Assembly: GCA_023426275.1 (NCBI GenBank)
Contig: JAFABC010000205.1
Span: 1 to 13,887 of the forward strand
DNA from: Pseudomonadota bacterium
GTDB lineage: Bacteria; Desulfobacterota; Desulfovibrionia; Desulfovibrionales; Desulfovibrionaceae
DNA: 13,887 bases
Reading direction: 5' to 3'
The notes beneath the pieces are model-generated. The model did no database searches. It was not told where the DNA came from and saw only the letters and a program-made list of their open reading frames with translations. This document shows, piece by piece, positions 5,504 through 12,114 of this stretch (its first letter is position 1; every line of letters starts with the position of its first letter). The position numbers and the translations under genes are program-made.

Positions 5504-7483
5504 TTAGAGCAACCCCACTTCCCAGTTGAACTGGCTGGTGCGTTCGCGGCGCTCCACGTCCTTGGGCAGCGGCTCGCGCAGGTCCACGAAAACGGCGTAC
5601 CCCGCCTTTTCCAGGGCTTCACGGTGCCTGGAAAGGTCCACTTCCCAGTTGGCGTAGAGCCAGTAGGTGCGGTCGTACTTGACGGCCCAGAGCCCTTCTT
5701 CCTTGGGGCTCAGCAGCGGCTGGCAGGTTTTCACCTCGCCCGAAAGCACCCGCGACAGCCCGAGCGGCCAGGCTCCCCGGACGACCAGCCCGAGCGGCAG
5801 GGGGGAAAGCCCCGGCAGGGCGAGCAGATCCTCGCCGGAGAGTTCCGGCGAGACAAAGGCCCCGGCGAATCCCTGTCCGGCCAGCTCGCCGATGGCCAGT
5901 GGGTTGGACAGGTTGCAAAACGGTCCGGCCCAGAAGTCGACGCCCTTGGCGTTTTTGGGGAACAGCCCCACCTGCCACGGCGCGCCGAGCACGAAGCGCT
6001 TGCCCCCGCGCGAGACAATGGCCGCGATGAGGCTGACGAATTCGCTTTCCTCGTCGGGCCAGATCACCGGCGGCAGCCACCACCACACCGAGGCCGCCCG
6101 GCCCAGGGGCAGGTTGTGGGCGCGCTTGGTGGATACCCACACGCCAAACGGGCCTTTTTCCTTGCGCATGTCGGGATGCCGCCACACGCTGAGGAACATG
6201 GAGTCCTGGCGACCGGGCTTGCGCGGCCTGGGGAGCCTGGGTTCAAATTCCACCGGCTTGGCCTCGCGCTGGGGAATTTTTTCCAGCGCCTCTTCCAGGG
6301 GCCGGATTTTTTCCATGAGGCCCGGTTCCCGGCGGTCGATGAGAAAGGCCGGGGTGCCGGATTCGGGACGCGGCCCGTCGGAGAAGGTCAGGGTGAGCCG
6401 GCCGCCCTTGGGCACGGTGCGCGACACCTTGACGATGCGGTGGCCGGGTTCGTCCTCGGCCCCGATGCGCACGAGGTCGCCGGGAATCAGCCCCACCCGG
6501 GCCGACAGGTTCCATTGCCCGGGCTTGACGCCCCGGGTGATTTTGCCGGCCGGCAGGCCGGAGCCGGTGCGCTCCTTGGTGTCGATGGGGTTTTTGGGCC
6601 GCTGGGGCAGGAAATTGTAGTTGGTGGTGGACCGGCCCAGGGACTGCTCCAGGAAGCTGGCCGCCATTTTTTTGGCCGAGGCGTCGTCCGGGGCGTCGCG
6701 CAACAGCTTGTAGGCGGCCACGGCGTAATAGACGTAATGCGGCCCCTTTTTGCGGCCCTCGATCTTCCAGGCCTTGATCTCGGGAATGGTGAGCAGGGCC
6801 TTGGTCAGCACGTCGAGGCTCAGGTCCTGGCAGGAGAAGTAGCGTCCCTTCTGGCCCCGGTGCTGGTAGAGGCGGCGGCAGGGCTGGACGCAGCGGCCGC
6901 GCAGGCCGGATTTGCCGCCCAGGTAGCTGCTCCAGTAGCAGCGGCCCGAGACGTTGTAGCACAGCGCGCCGTGCACGAAGGCTTCGAGGGCGAGCCCTTC
7001 GGGCGCGGCCTCGGCCATCTCGCGCATCTCGTCGACGGACAGTTCGCGCGGCAGCACCACCCGGGAAAAGGACAGGCGCGGCGGCAGGGTCAGCCCGGTC
7101 GGGCTCGACACGTTGGCCAGCGTGGACAGGTGCAGTTCGCCCGTGTAGCCGGCCTGCCGGGCTACGGCGGCCACGCCCAGGTCCTGGACGATCAGCGCCT
7201 CGGGGCCGACATCGGCCATGAGCCGCCGGATGAGCCGGCCGGCCTTGTCGGCCTCGTCGGGTTTGAGCAAGGTGTTGATGGCCACGTAGGTGCGCACGCC
7301 CCGCGACCGTCCCAGTTCGGCCAGGGCGGCCAGCTCGGAGATGGAGAAGTTGCGGGCCAGCATCCGGGCGGAAAAGTGTTTGAGCCCGGCGTAGACAGCG
7401 TCGGCGCCGGCGGCCAGGGCCGCCAGAAAGGAGTAGGGATCGCCCGCGGGGGCAAGGATTTCAGGCTTGTTCGCCTCGGTCAT
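5504..7483 (-). CDS. U32 family protein (peptidase U32 / RlhA-type)
   Basis: The 659-aa length and layout fit the long U32 branch that includes E. coli RlhA, an enzyme needed for hydroxylation of a 23S rRNA cytidine. Other members (TrhP, UbiU/UbiV) also catalyse or support hydroxylations, so the old 'collagenase' name is likely misleading. The N-terminal half is a TIM-barrel-like domain starting EILAPAGDPYSFLAALAAGADAVY. The family signature is EAFVHGALCYNVSGRCYWSS (167-186). C175, C182 and C198 have the C-x6-C-x15-C spacing of the iron-sulfur ligands known in UbiU; C202 or C218 could be the fourth. KIEGRKK (240-246) is the conserved segment after the cluster. The C-terminal 350 residues hold a variable domain. 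It leads an operon with the PFK-2-like gene. The RNA or protein substrate is not determinable here. Confidence 0.88.
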   Translation of the reverse strand: MTEANKPEILAPAGDPYSFLAALAAGADAVYAGLKHFSARMLARNFSISELAALAELGRSRGVRTYVAINTLLKPDEADKAGRLIRRLMADVGPEALIVQDLGVAAVARQAGYTGELHLSTLANVSSPTGLTLPPRLSFSRVVLPRELSVDEMREMAEAAPEGLALEAFVHGALCYNVSGRCYWSSYLGGKSGLRGRCVQPCRRLYQHRGQKGRYFSCQDLSLDVLTKALLTIPEIKAWKIEGRKKGPHYVYYAVAAYKLLRDAPDDASAKKMAASFLEQSLGRSTTNYNFLPQRPKNPIDTKERTGSGLPAGKITRGVKPGQWNLSARVGLIPGDLVRIGAEDEPGHRIVKVSRTVPKGGRLTLTFSDGPRPESGTPAFLIDRREPGLMEKIRPLEEALEKIPQREAKPVEFEPRLPRPRKPGRQDSMFLSVWRHPDMRKEKGPFGVWVSTKRAHNLPLGRAASVWWWLPPVIWPDEESEFVSLIAAIVSRGGKRFVLGAPWQVGLFPKNAKGVDFWAGPFCNLSNPLAIGELAGQGFAGAFVSPELSGEDLLALPGLSPLPLGLVVRGAWPLGLSRVLSGEVKTCQPLLSPKEEGLWAVKYDRTYWLYANWEVDLSRHREALEKAGYAVFVDLREPLPKDVERRERTSQFNWEVGLL

Positions 7484-7615
7484 AGGGATTCTCGTTTGCA
7501 GAAATTTTCGGCGGGAGATGCCGTGAGTCAGAAATGATATGCGAATCCTGGCCGGGAGGGAATCCCTTTATGCCCCTTTGTGGCGATTGTGCCCATCCCC
7601 GACGGCAAACTCGTT

Positions 7616-7650
7616 ACCATATTGCAACACTTCTGATTTGGTGCAATGGT
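7616..7650. promoter_or_regulatory. Imperfect inverted repeat between the divergent U32 and aminotransferase genes
   Basis: ACCAT-AT-TGCA (7616-7626) is mirrored by TGCAATGGT (7642-7650), with a 2-base bulge and about 15 nt between the arms. It lies in the 199-nt region shared by two divergent units and ends 32 nt before the aminotransferase start. It could be an operator. The 9-mer ATTGCAACA in its left arm also occurs (on the minus strand) just ahead of the alcohol dehydrogenase. No regulator can be named. Confidence 0.25.
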
Positions 7651-7682
7651 TCCCGGATACACTTTTTTTCGGAGGGCGGGCC

Positions 7683-8867
7683 GTGAAGCTGATCACCGAC
7701 CAGATGGAGCAATATTTGGGAGGCGGGGCCTGGATTCGCAAGATCTTTGAACAAGGCCTGGAATTGAAAAAACAATTCGGCGAGGACGCGGTCTGCGATT
7801 TCTCCCTGGGCAATCCCGACCTGCCGCCGCCGCCGGTGGTGGGCCAGTGCCTGGCCGAGCTGTCCGGCCAGATGGACCGGCCCTTTGCCCTGGGCTACAT
7901 GCCGAACCCCGGTTATCCCGAGGTGCGCCAGGCCCTGGCCGCGCACCTGACCAGGGAGCAGGGCGTGCCCCTGACGGCGGACGACGTGCTGCTCACCTGC
8001 GGCGCGGCCGGCGGCATCAACGTCTTTTTCCGGTCCGTGCTCACGCCCGGCGACGACGTCATGTGCCCGTCGCCCTATTTTGTGGAATATGACTTCTACG
8101 CCGCCAACCACGGCGCGAGCCTCACTCCGGTGCCGACCAAGCCGGACACCTTCGACCTGGACATCCCGGCCATGGAGGCGGCCATCACCGACCGCACCAT
8201 GGTGGTGATGATCAATTCGCCGAACAATCCCACCGGGCAGGTCTACTCCAGGGAGACGCTGACCGAACTGGCGGCCATGCTCACGCGCAAGAGCGCCGGC
8301 CGCGAGCGGCCCATCTATCTGCTGGCCGACGAGCCCTACCGCTTTCTGGCCTACGACGGGGTCGAGGTGCCGTCGGTGCTGCCGCTGTACCCGTATTCCC
8401 TGGTCATCGGCTCTTTTTCCAAGAATTTGTCCCTGCCGGGCGAGCGGGTGGGCTTCGTGGCGGTGTCGCCGGAGATGCCCGGCCGCGAACACCTTGTCGC
8501 GGCCATGGTCTTCGCCAACCGCATCATGGGCTTCGTCAATGCCCCGGCCGTGGGACAGGCCCTGCTGCTGCGCGCCCTGGGCCAGGAGGTGGACCGCGCC
8601 ATCTACGAACGCCGCCGGGCGGCCATGGCCAAGGTGCTGACCGAGGCGGGCTACGAATTTTTCATGCCGCGCGGCGCGTTTTATTTTTTCCCCAAATCAC
8701 CGGACCCCGACGAGCTGGTCTTCCTGGAACGGCTGACCGCCGAACGGGTGCTGGCCGTGCCCGGACGGGGCTTTGGCATGCCGGGATATTTCCGGCTGGC
8801 CTTTTGCGTGGACGAAGCGGTCATCGAACGATCGGCCCCGGGATTCGCCCGGGCCATCGGCCGATAA
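7683..8867 (+). CDS. PLP-dependent aminotransferase, class I/II (fold type I)
   Basis: The product is a cytoplasmic aminotransferase that moves an amino group between an amino acid and a 2-oxoacid; the specific substrates are not clear. Counting from the GTG start (394 aa), the landmarks are SLGNPDLPPPP (41-51), TCGAAGGIN (105-113) at the PLP phosphate end, NSPNNPTG (178-185), ADEPY (215-219) with D216 for the PLP ring nitrogen, SFSKNLSLPGERVGF (244-258) with K247 as the Schiff-base lysine, and R371 in FRLAF for the substrate carboxylate. The frame is open back to 7539, but the GTG at 7683 is chosen because GGAGG stands 7 nt upstream and protein-like sequence begins there. It is transcribed as a single gene, divergent from U32. 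All catalytic residues expected for the family are present. Confidence 0.9.
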   Translation: MKLITDQMEQYLGGGAWIRKIFEQGLELKKQFGEDAVCDFSLGNPDLPPPPVVGQCLAELSGQMDRPFALGYMPNPGYPEVRQALAAHLTREQGVPLTADDVLLTCGAAGGINVFFRSVLTPGDDVMCPSPYFVEYDFYAANHGASLTPVPTKPDTFDLDIPAMEAAITDRTMVVMINSPNNPTGQVYSRETLTELAAMLTRKSAGRERPIYLLADEPYRFLAYDGVEVPSVLPLYPYSLVIGSFSKNLSLPGERVGFVAVSPEMPGREHLVAAMVFANRIMGFVNAPAVGQALLLRALGQEVDRAIYERRRAAMAKVLTEAGYEFFMPRGAFYFFPKSPDPDELVFLERLTAERVLAVPGRGFGMPGYFRLAFCVDEAVIERSAPGFARAIGR

Positions 8868-8890
8868 ATGATATGCCCCGTACCGAGAAT

Positions 8891-8927
8891 ATCTGTTGAC
8901 AGATGTGGGCCGGGAGTTTAACTCCCG
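8891..8927 (+). promoter_or_regulatory. Promoter candidate for the RRM gene, overlapped by two palindromes
   Basis: A perfect -35 hexamer TTGACA (8896-8901) is followed at 17 nt by TAACTC (8919-8924), a weak -10. The -35 lies inside the perfect palindrome ATCTGT-TG-ACAGAT (8891-8904). The -10 lies inside CGGGAGTT-T-AACTCCCG (8911-8927). The palindromes could be operators. The second could alternatively be a short terminator stem for the aminotransferase, although only a weak T-rich tail follows. If this is the promoter, the RRM mRNA has a leader of roughly 110 nt. Confidence 0.4.
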
Positions 8928-8985
8928 CTTATTAACACCCCGGCTAAGTCTTTCTTTTACCGTCTCCGAGGATCTTTGCGTGTGC

Positions 8986-9035
8986 CAAGCTCCTGTCGAG
9001 TCAGAAGAATTAGCCCAAAACCAGCCTGGAGCTTG
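8986..9035 (+). promoter_or_regulatory. Leader element that can sequester the RRM ribosome binding site
   Basis: CAAGCTCC (8986-8993) is perfectly complementary to GGAGCTTG (9028-9035). The second arm contains the GGAG Shine-Dalgarno sequence, 9 nt before the ATG at 9041. Folding the two arms together closes a 34-nt loop and hides the ribosome binding site. The hexamer GAGTCA occurs twice, at 8998-9003 within the loop and at 9035-9040 directly before the start codon. This is consistent with a cis-acting translational switch (temperature or autoregulatory protein), but the function is inferred from complementarity alone. Confidence 0.4.
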
Positions 9036-9040
9036 AGTCA

Positions 9041-9334
9041 ATGTCCAAGAAACTCTATGTCGGCAATCTGCCTTTTTCCACCAACGAAGACGAAATCCGC
9101 GACCTGTTCGCCACCTACGGCGACGTGCAGTCGGTCAATCTGATTGTTGATCGCGAGACCGGCCGCCTGCGTGGCTTCGGCTTCGTTGAGATGGCCGAAG
9201 ACGGTGCCGCCGCTGCCATGGAAGCCCTCAACGGCAAGTCCTTTGGCGGTCGCGACCTGCGCGTCAACGAAGCCCAGGAGCGTCAGCCCCGCACGGGCGG
9301 CGGCTACGGCGGAGCCCGCCGCAATAGCTGGTAG
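9041..9334 (+). CDS. RRM-domain RNA-binding protein, glycine-rich type
   Basis: The 97-aa product is one RNA recognition motif with a short Gly/Arg tail. RNP-2 is LYVGNL (5-10) and RNP-1 is RGFGFVEM (44-51), both with the aromatic residues that stack on RNA bases. The beta-alpha-beta pattern continues to GGRDLRVNEAQ (69-79). Residues 84-97 form a GGGYGGARR-type tail. Bacterial proteins of this kind occur in cyanobacteria, where several are cold-induced, and in some proteobacteria. By analogy this one probably binds single-stranded RNA and may act as an RNA chaperone. It forms a single-gene unit with its own long leader and an efficient terminator, as expected for an abundant regulated protein. 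Autoregulation through the leader is plausible but unproven. Confidence 0.95.
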   Translation: MSKKLYVGNLPFSTNEDEIRDLFATYGDVQSVNLIVDRETGRLRGFGFVEMAEDGAAAAMEALNGKSFGGRDLRVNEAQERQPRTGGGYGGARRNSW

Positions 9335-9365
9335 GCCTCGCGCAGACCGATTTATTGAAGTCAAG

Positions 9366-9395
9366 GCCCCGTCCGGCAACGGACGGGGCTTTTTT
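9366..9395 (+). terminator. Strong rho-independent terminator after the RRM gene
   Basis: A perfect 10-bp stem (GCCCCGTCCG, 9366-9375, with CGGACGGGGC, 9380-9389) has a GCAA tetraloop of the stable GNRA class and is followed directly by six T residues (9390-9395). It lies about 30 nt after the RRM stop codon. This is the only textbook intrinsic terminator in the window. Confidence 0.95.
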
Positions 9396-9493
9396 GCGTG
9401 CGGGCCCCCGCCCGGGGCAGGCCGGAAAGGCGCGGCGTAACCAATTGCGCCAGCGGGAAAATTCCGCTATCGGGATGGAAGCTGGAGGGGCCG

Positions 9494-11254
9494 ATGACGC
9501 GCAAGCACATCCTCATCGCCTGCCTGGTGTTCGTTTTCCTGTCCCTGGCCGTGGCCGGCATGGGGTATCGGGCCAAAAACGACATCGAGGCCGTGGTCAC
9601 GCAGCAGTTCAACCAGCAGCAACTGCTTCTGGCCCAGAAGATCGCCGGCGACATCGCCGACCATTTCGCCTTCCTGCGCACCTGCCTGGAAGGACTTTCG
9701 CTGATGTGGCGCGAGGAGACGGCTTCCGACGGCAAGCCCTGGCTGGCCATTCCGGCTTTTTACGACATCTTTTCCCAATGGAACGTGGTGGCCCTTGGCG
9801 TCATGCGCCCGGGCATGGCCACCCCCCGTTTTTACGACGCCTCGGGCATGGTGCTCGACGGCGGCGGGCTGTGCCCCATGGCCTGCGCCGACATCCTGTC
9901 CGCCAGGATCGGCCTGGGACAGATCGGCATGGGCCGGGTCTTTGCTCCGAAAAAGGGCGGCTTTGCCGGCCGGCGGCTGCTGGCCATGGCCCTGCCCCTG
10001 GCCGACGACGCGGGGCAGCGGGGCGGACTGGTGCTGGTGGTCGACGCCAAGGCCGTGGCCGCGCGCTACGCCCACAACATCCGCTCCGGCCGCACCGGCT
10101 ATTCCTGGGTCCTCGACGACAAGGGCGTCTTTCTCGATCACCACGAGGCCGATTTTATCGGCCATGATTCCCTGACCGTGCGCCGCCAGCGCGATCCGAG
10201 CATCGACTGGTCCCGCCTGACCTGGCTCATCAACAACCGGGTCCTGGCCGGGGAGCGGGGCACGGACTGGTATCTGTCGGGCTGGCACCGCGGGCGGACG
10301 GGAATAATCAAAAAATACGTGGCGTTTTGCCCGGTGGCCTTGGACGCCGGCCGGGAGCCGGCCAATCGTTGGTTCGTGGCCCTGGCCGCGCCCCAGGAGG
10401 AGGTCGAGGGGATTATCGGCCGGCTGGTGGTGCGCCAATGGCTGCTGGTGGGCCTTTTCGAGCTGGTGGTGTTCGTGGGCTTCGTCACCACCATGCACTT
10501 CTCCCTGCGCTGGTCCAAGACCCTGCAACGGGAAGTGGACAAGACGGCCCGGGAACTGCTCGGGGCCCAGGAAAAGCTGATCCGGGCCGAGCGGTTCGCG
10601 GCCATCGGCGAGGCCGCGGCCCGGCTGTCCCATGAGATCAAAAATCCGCTCATGCTTATGGGCGGGTTCGCCAGCCAAGTGCGCAAGCATCTGCCCGAGG
10701 GCGACAAGGACTGCGAAAAGCTCGGCATCATCGAGACCGAGGCCCGGCGTCTGGAAGGGCTTTTAAACGAAGTGCGCGACTTCACCCGGCCGGCCGCGCC
10801 GCACATCGAGGCCCAGGACATCAACGCCACGGTGCGCGAATCCCTGGCCGTCATGGGCGAGGCCCTGGAAGAGCGGGGCGTCGCCCTGCACGTCCGCCTC
10901 GACGAATCCCTCGCCCCGGTGCCCCACGACGCGGCCCGCATCAAGCAGGTGCTGCTCAACCTGCTCAAGAACGCGGCCGAGGCCATGGACTCTGGCGGCC
11001 GGCTCGACGTGGCCACGCAGGCTCGAGACGGCGTGGTGCGTCTGACCGTGACCGACTCCGGCGGCGGCATCCCCGAGGACATGCGCGGGCGCGTCTTCGA
11101 TCCGTTCTGCACCACCAAGGAATCAGGCACCGGCCTCGGGCTGGCCGTGTGCCAGCGCATCGTCGAGGACCATCACGGCGACATCCGTTTCGACACCTCC
11201 CCGTCGGGCACGACCTTCACCGTGGACCTTCCGCTGACGCCGCCGGCGGCCTGA
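9494..11254 (+). CDS. Membrane sensor histidine kinase with periplasmic dCache-like domain
   Basis: The product is a two-component sensor that autophosphorylates on His and passes phosphate to an unidentified response regulator. From the ATG at 9494 (GGAGG 5 nt upstream) it has 586 aa. TM1 spans about residues 5-24. A periplasmic sensor region (25-312) carries the dCache-type stretch TGYSWVLDDKGVFLDHHEADFIGHD in two parts near 201-225, plus C127 and C131, which could form a disulfide or bind a ligand. TM2 spans about 315-335. No clear HAMP domain follows; a short charged helix leads to the H-box LSHEIKNP (378-385) with H380. The N-box has N493 (LNLLKNAAEAM), the G1 box is DSGGGIP (521-527), the F-box is PFCTTK (537-542) and the G2 box is GTGLGL (545-550). 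No response regulator gene is adjacent in this window, so it appears orphan here. The signal is unknown. Confidence 0.92.
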   Translation: MTRKHILIACLVFVFLSLAVAGMGYRAKNDIEAVVTQQFNQQQLLLAQKIAGDIADHFAFLRTCLEGLSLMWREETASDGKPWLAIPAFYDIFSQWNVVALGVMRPGMATPRFYDASGMVLDGGGLCPMACADILSARIGLGQIGMGRVFAPKKGGFAGRRLLAMALPLADDAGQRGGLVLVVDAKAVAARYAHNIRSGRTGYSWVLDDKGVFLDHHEADFIGHDSLTVRRQRDPSIDWSRLTWLINNRVLAGERGTDWYLSGWHRGRTGIIKKYVAFCPVALDAGREPANRWFVALAAPQEEVEGIIGRLVVRQWLLVGLFELVVFVGFVTTMHFSLRWSKTLQREVDKTARELLGAQEKLIRAERFAAIGEAAARLSHEIKNPLMLMGGFASQVRKHLPEGDKDCEKLGIIETEARRLEGLLNEVRDFTRPAAPHIEAQDINATVRESLAVMGEALEERGVALHVRLDESLAPVPHDAARIKQVLLNLLKNAAEAMDSGGRLDVATQARDGVVRLTVTDSGGGIPEDMRGRVFDPFCTTKESGTGLGLAVCQRIVEDHHGDIRFDTSPSGTTFTVDLPLTPPAA

Positions 11255-11283
11255 GACGGCGGCCTTTCCGCCAGACGGTCCGG

Positions 11284-11306
11284 CCGGCCGCGTTTTTCGC
11301 GGCCGG
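11284..11306. terminator. Hairpin between converging kinase and small-protein operon
   Basis: CCGGCCGCG (11284-11292) and CGCGGCCGG (11298-11306) form a perfect 9-bp stem around a TTTTT loop. It sits between the stop of the histidine kinase and the stop of the converging 125-aa gene, so it could serve both strands. T-tracts after the stem are lacking in both directions. Assignment rests on stem strength and position. Confidence 0.45.
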
Positions 11307-11307
11307 G

Positions 11308-11685
11308 TCAATGTCCGGTTGCGGCCGGTGTCGCGGGTTCCCGCGTCGTGTGGGAGGCGGGGGCGACGGGCGGGGACGCGGCAACGGATTGCGGCTGCGC
11401 CGCCTTGACGCAGGCGAACACATTGGCGTGCGTTTCGTCAAAGAGCATGGAATCCGGTTCGTTGACGTCGTAGTAGCCGCACCAGATTTCCTCGAACAGC
11501 GTTTGCGGCAACCGCCGCAGGCCGGGAACGCCCAGGCGGCAGATGACGGGCCGCCCCTGCCAGGTGCCCGGTCCCTGATAGAAATGCTGGCCGCGATGGT
11601 TGACCACGGCCCGGTAGCGGCGGCCGGTCAACAGGGTGTGGATGCAGGCGGCTTCGTCGCCAAAGGGAAAATGCATATTGGTCAT
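11308..11685 (-). CDS. Hypothetical protein, 125 aa, second gene of a Fur-box-controlled unit
   Basis: I do not recognise this family. Residues 1-95 look like a compact folded domain rich in aromatic residues, His and Cys (C14, C49, C69, C92; H30, H34). It contains HFYQGPGTWQGRPVICR and FEEIWCGYYDVNEPDSM. Residues 96-125 are a Pro/Ala/Thr/Ser tail that is probably disordered. There is no signal peptide or membrane helix. A GGGAG stands about 10 nt before the ATG. The gene begins 51 nt after the end of the 54-aa gene on the same strand, and both would be read from the promoter at 11954-11982. The Cys/His content and the Fur-type operator suggest a role under iron limitation, such as metal handling or iron sparing; this is inference only. 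Confidence 0.7.
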   Translation of the reverse strand: MTNMHFPFGDEAACIHTLLTGRRYRAVVNHRGQHFYQGPGTWQGRPVICRLGVPGLRRLPQTLFEEIWCGYYDVNEPDSMLFDETHANVFACVKAAQPQSVAASPPVAPASHTTREPATPAATGH

Positions 11686-11736
11686 GGCAGCGCGCTCCCA
11701 CGGCCGCTTGGGGACGTCCGGGTCCCGAAGGCCGGT

Positions 11737-11901
11737 TCATTTCGCGTCGTTGGCGGGGGTGGCTTGGGGGAGGCGGGCCTGCTCGAACGGCGAGGCCTCG
11801 CGTTCGGGACGTTGGGCCGGTTTTTGCCGTCCCACGCCGAAAAAGCTTCTGGCCCAGCCGGACACTTCACGACGGGAGGAAATGGTGGATCGCGACAGCA
11901 T
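11737..11901 (-). CDS. Small hypothetical protein, 54 aa, first gene of a Fur-box-controlled unit
   Basis: I do not recognise this protein. It begins with a basic, Ser/Arg-rich stretch, has a short amphipathic aromatic segment GWARSFFGVGRQ (15-26), and ends in a polar, Pro/Gln-rich tail. There is no Cys and no clear membrane helix. Its reality rests on signals rather than homology: a GGAG stands 5 nt before the ATG, within AAAAGGAGTCGCC, and a near-consensus promoter with a Fur-like operator lies about 55-80 nt upstream. The same frame continues upstream of this ATG as a long antisense frame across nadE, which is not coding. It leads the two-gene unit with the 125-aa protein. The small size and apparent iron control would fit a regulatory or adaptor miniprotein, which is speculation. 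Confidence 0.65.
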   Translation of the reverse strand: MLSRSTISSRREVSGWARSFFGVGRQKPAQRPEREASPFEQARLPQATPANDAK

Positions 11902-11953
11902 GGCGACTCCTTTTGGGTTCGGGCCGGGGGCGGCCCGGTGGATTGATGTCCAG

Positions 11954-11982
11954 CCTATAGCGATAATGAAATTCATTGTCAA
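11954..11982 (-). promoter_or_regulatory. Sigma-70 promoter of the small-protein unit
   Basis: On the minus strand a perfect -35 TTGACA (11982-11977) and a good -10 TATAGG (11959-11954) are separated by the optimal 17 nt. Transcription would start near 11947, giving a leader of about 45 nt before the 54-aa gene. This is the best sigma-70 promoter match in the window, and it lies in an AT-rich island inside very GC-rich DNA. Confidence 0.75.
11962..11980. promoter_or_regulatory. Fur box overlapping the promoter
   Basis: GATAATGAAATTCATTGTC matches the classical 19-bp Fur consensus GATAATGATAATCATTATC at 16 of 19 positions and contains the perfect inverted repeat AATGAA-A-TTCATT. It fills the spacer between the -35 and -10 and overlaps the -35 of the minus-strand promoter. 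A repressor bound here would block RNA polymerase. By analogy with Fur in proteobacteria, iron-loaded Fur would repress and iron shortage would derepress the unit. Binding has not been shown. Confidence 0.75.
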
Positions 11983-12114
11983 TAAGCAACGCCGGTCCGG
12001 CCCGGGCCGGCGCGCCGGCTGCGTCGGCGGCGGATTCGAAAGGGTTGGCGGGCGGTTGCCGGCCGGAGCCAGACGGGCTAAAGCATCGGACAGCTTGCCA
12101 CGCAGGAGGCCCGC

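Noticed and set aside
3291..5507. Very long plus-strand frame (738 codons) opposite the alcohol dehydrogenase and PFK-2-like genes
   Set aside because: It runs across two clear minus-strand genes and the gap between them, has Gly/Val/Asp/His-rich composition typical of antisense frames, and no recognisable motif.
5624..7537. Long plus-strand frame (637 codons) opposite the U32 gene
   Set aside because: The opposite strand carries a complete family signature and conserved Cys residues; this frame is low-complexity antisense sequence.
9467..10690. Minus-strand frame (407 codons) opposite the histidine kinase
   Set aside because: The plus strand has all kinase boxes and a good ribosome binding site; this frame is a compositional shadow.
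11997..12019. Overlapping GC-only palindromes CCGGCCCGGGCCGG and GCCGGCGCGCCGGC upstream of nadE
   Set aside because: They are striking, but such palindromes arise easily in DNA of this base composition, and there is no T-tract, regulator match or gene end to give them a role.
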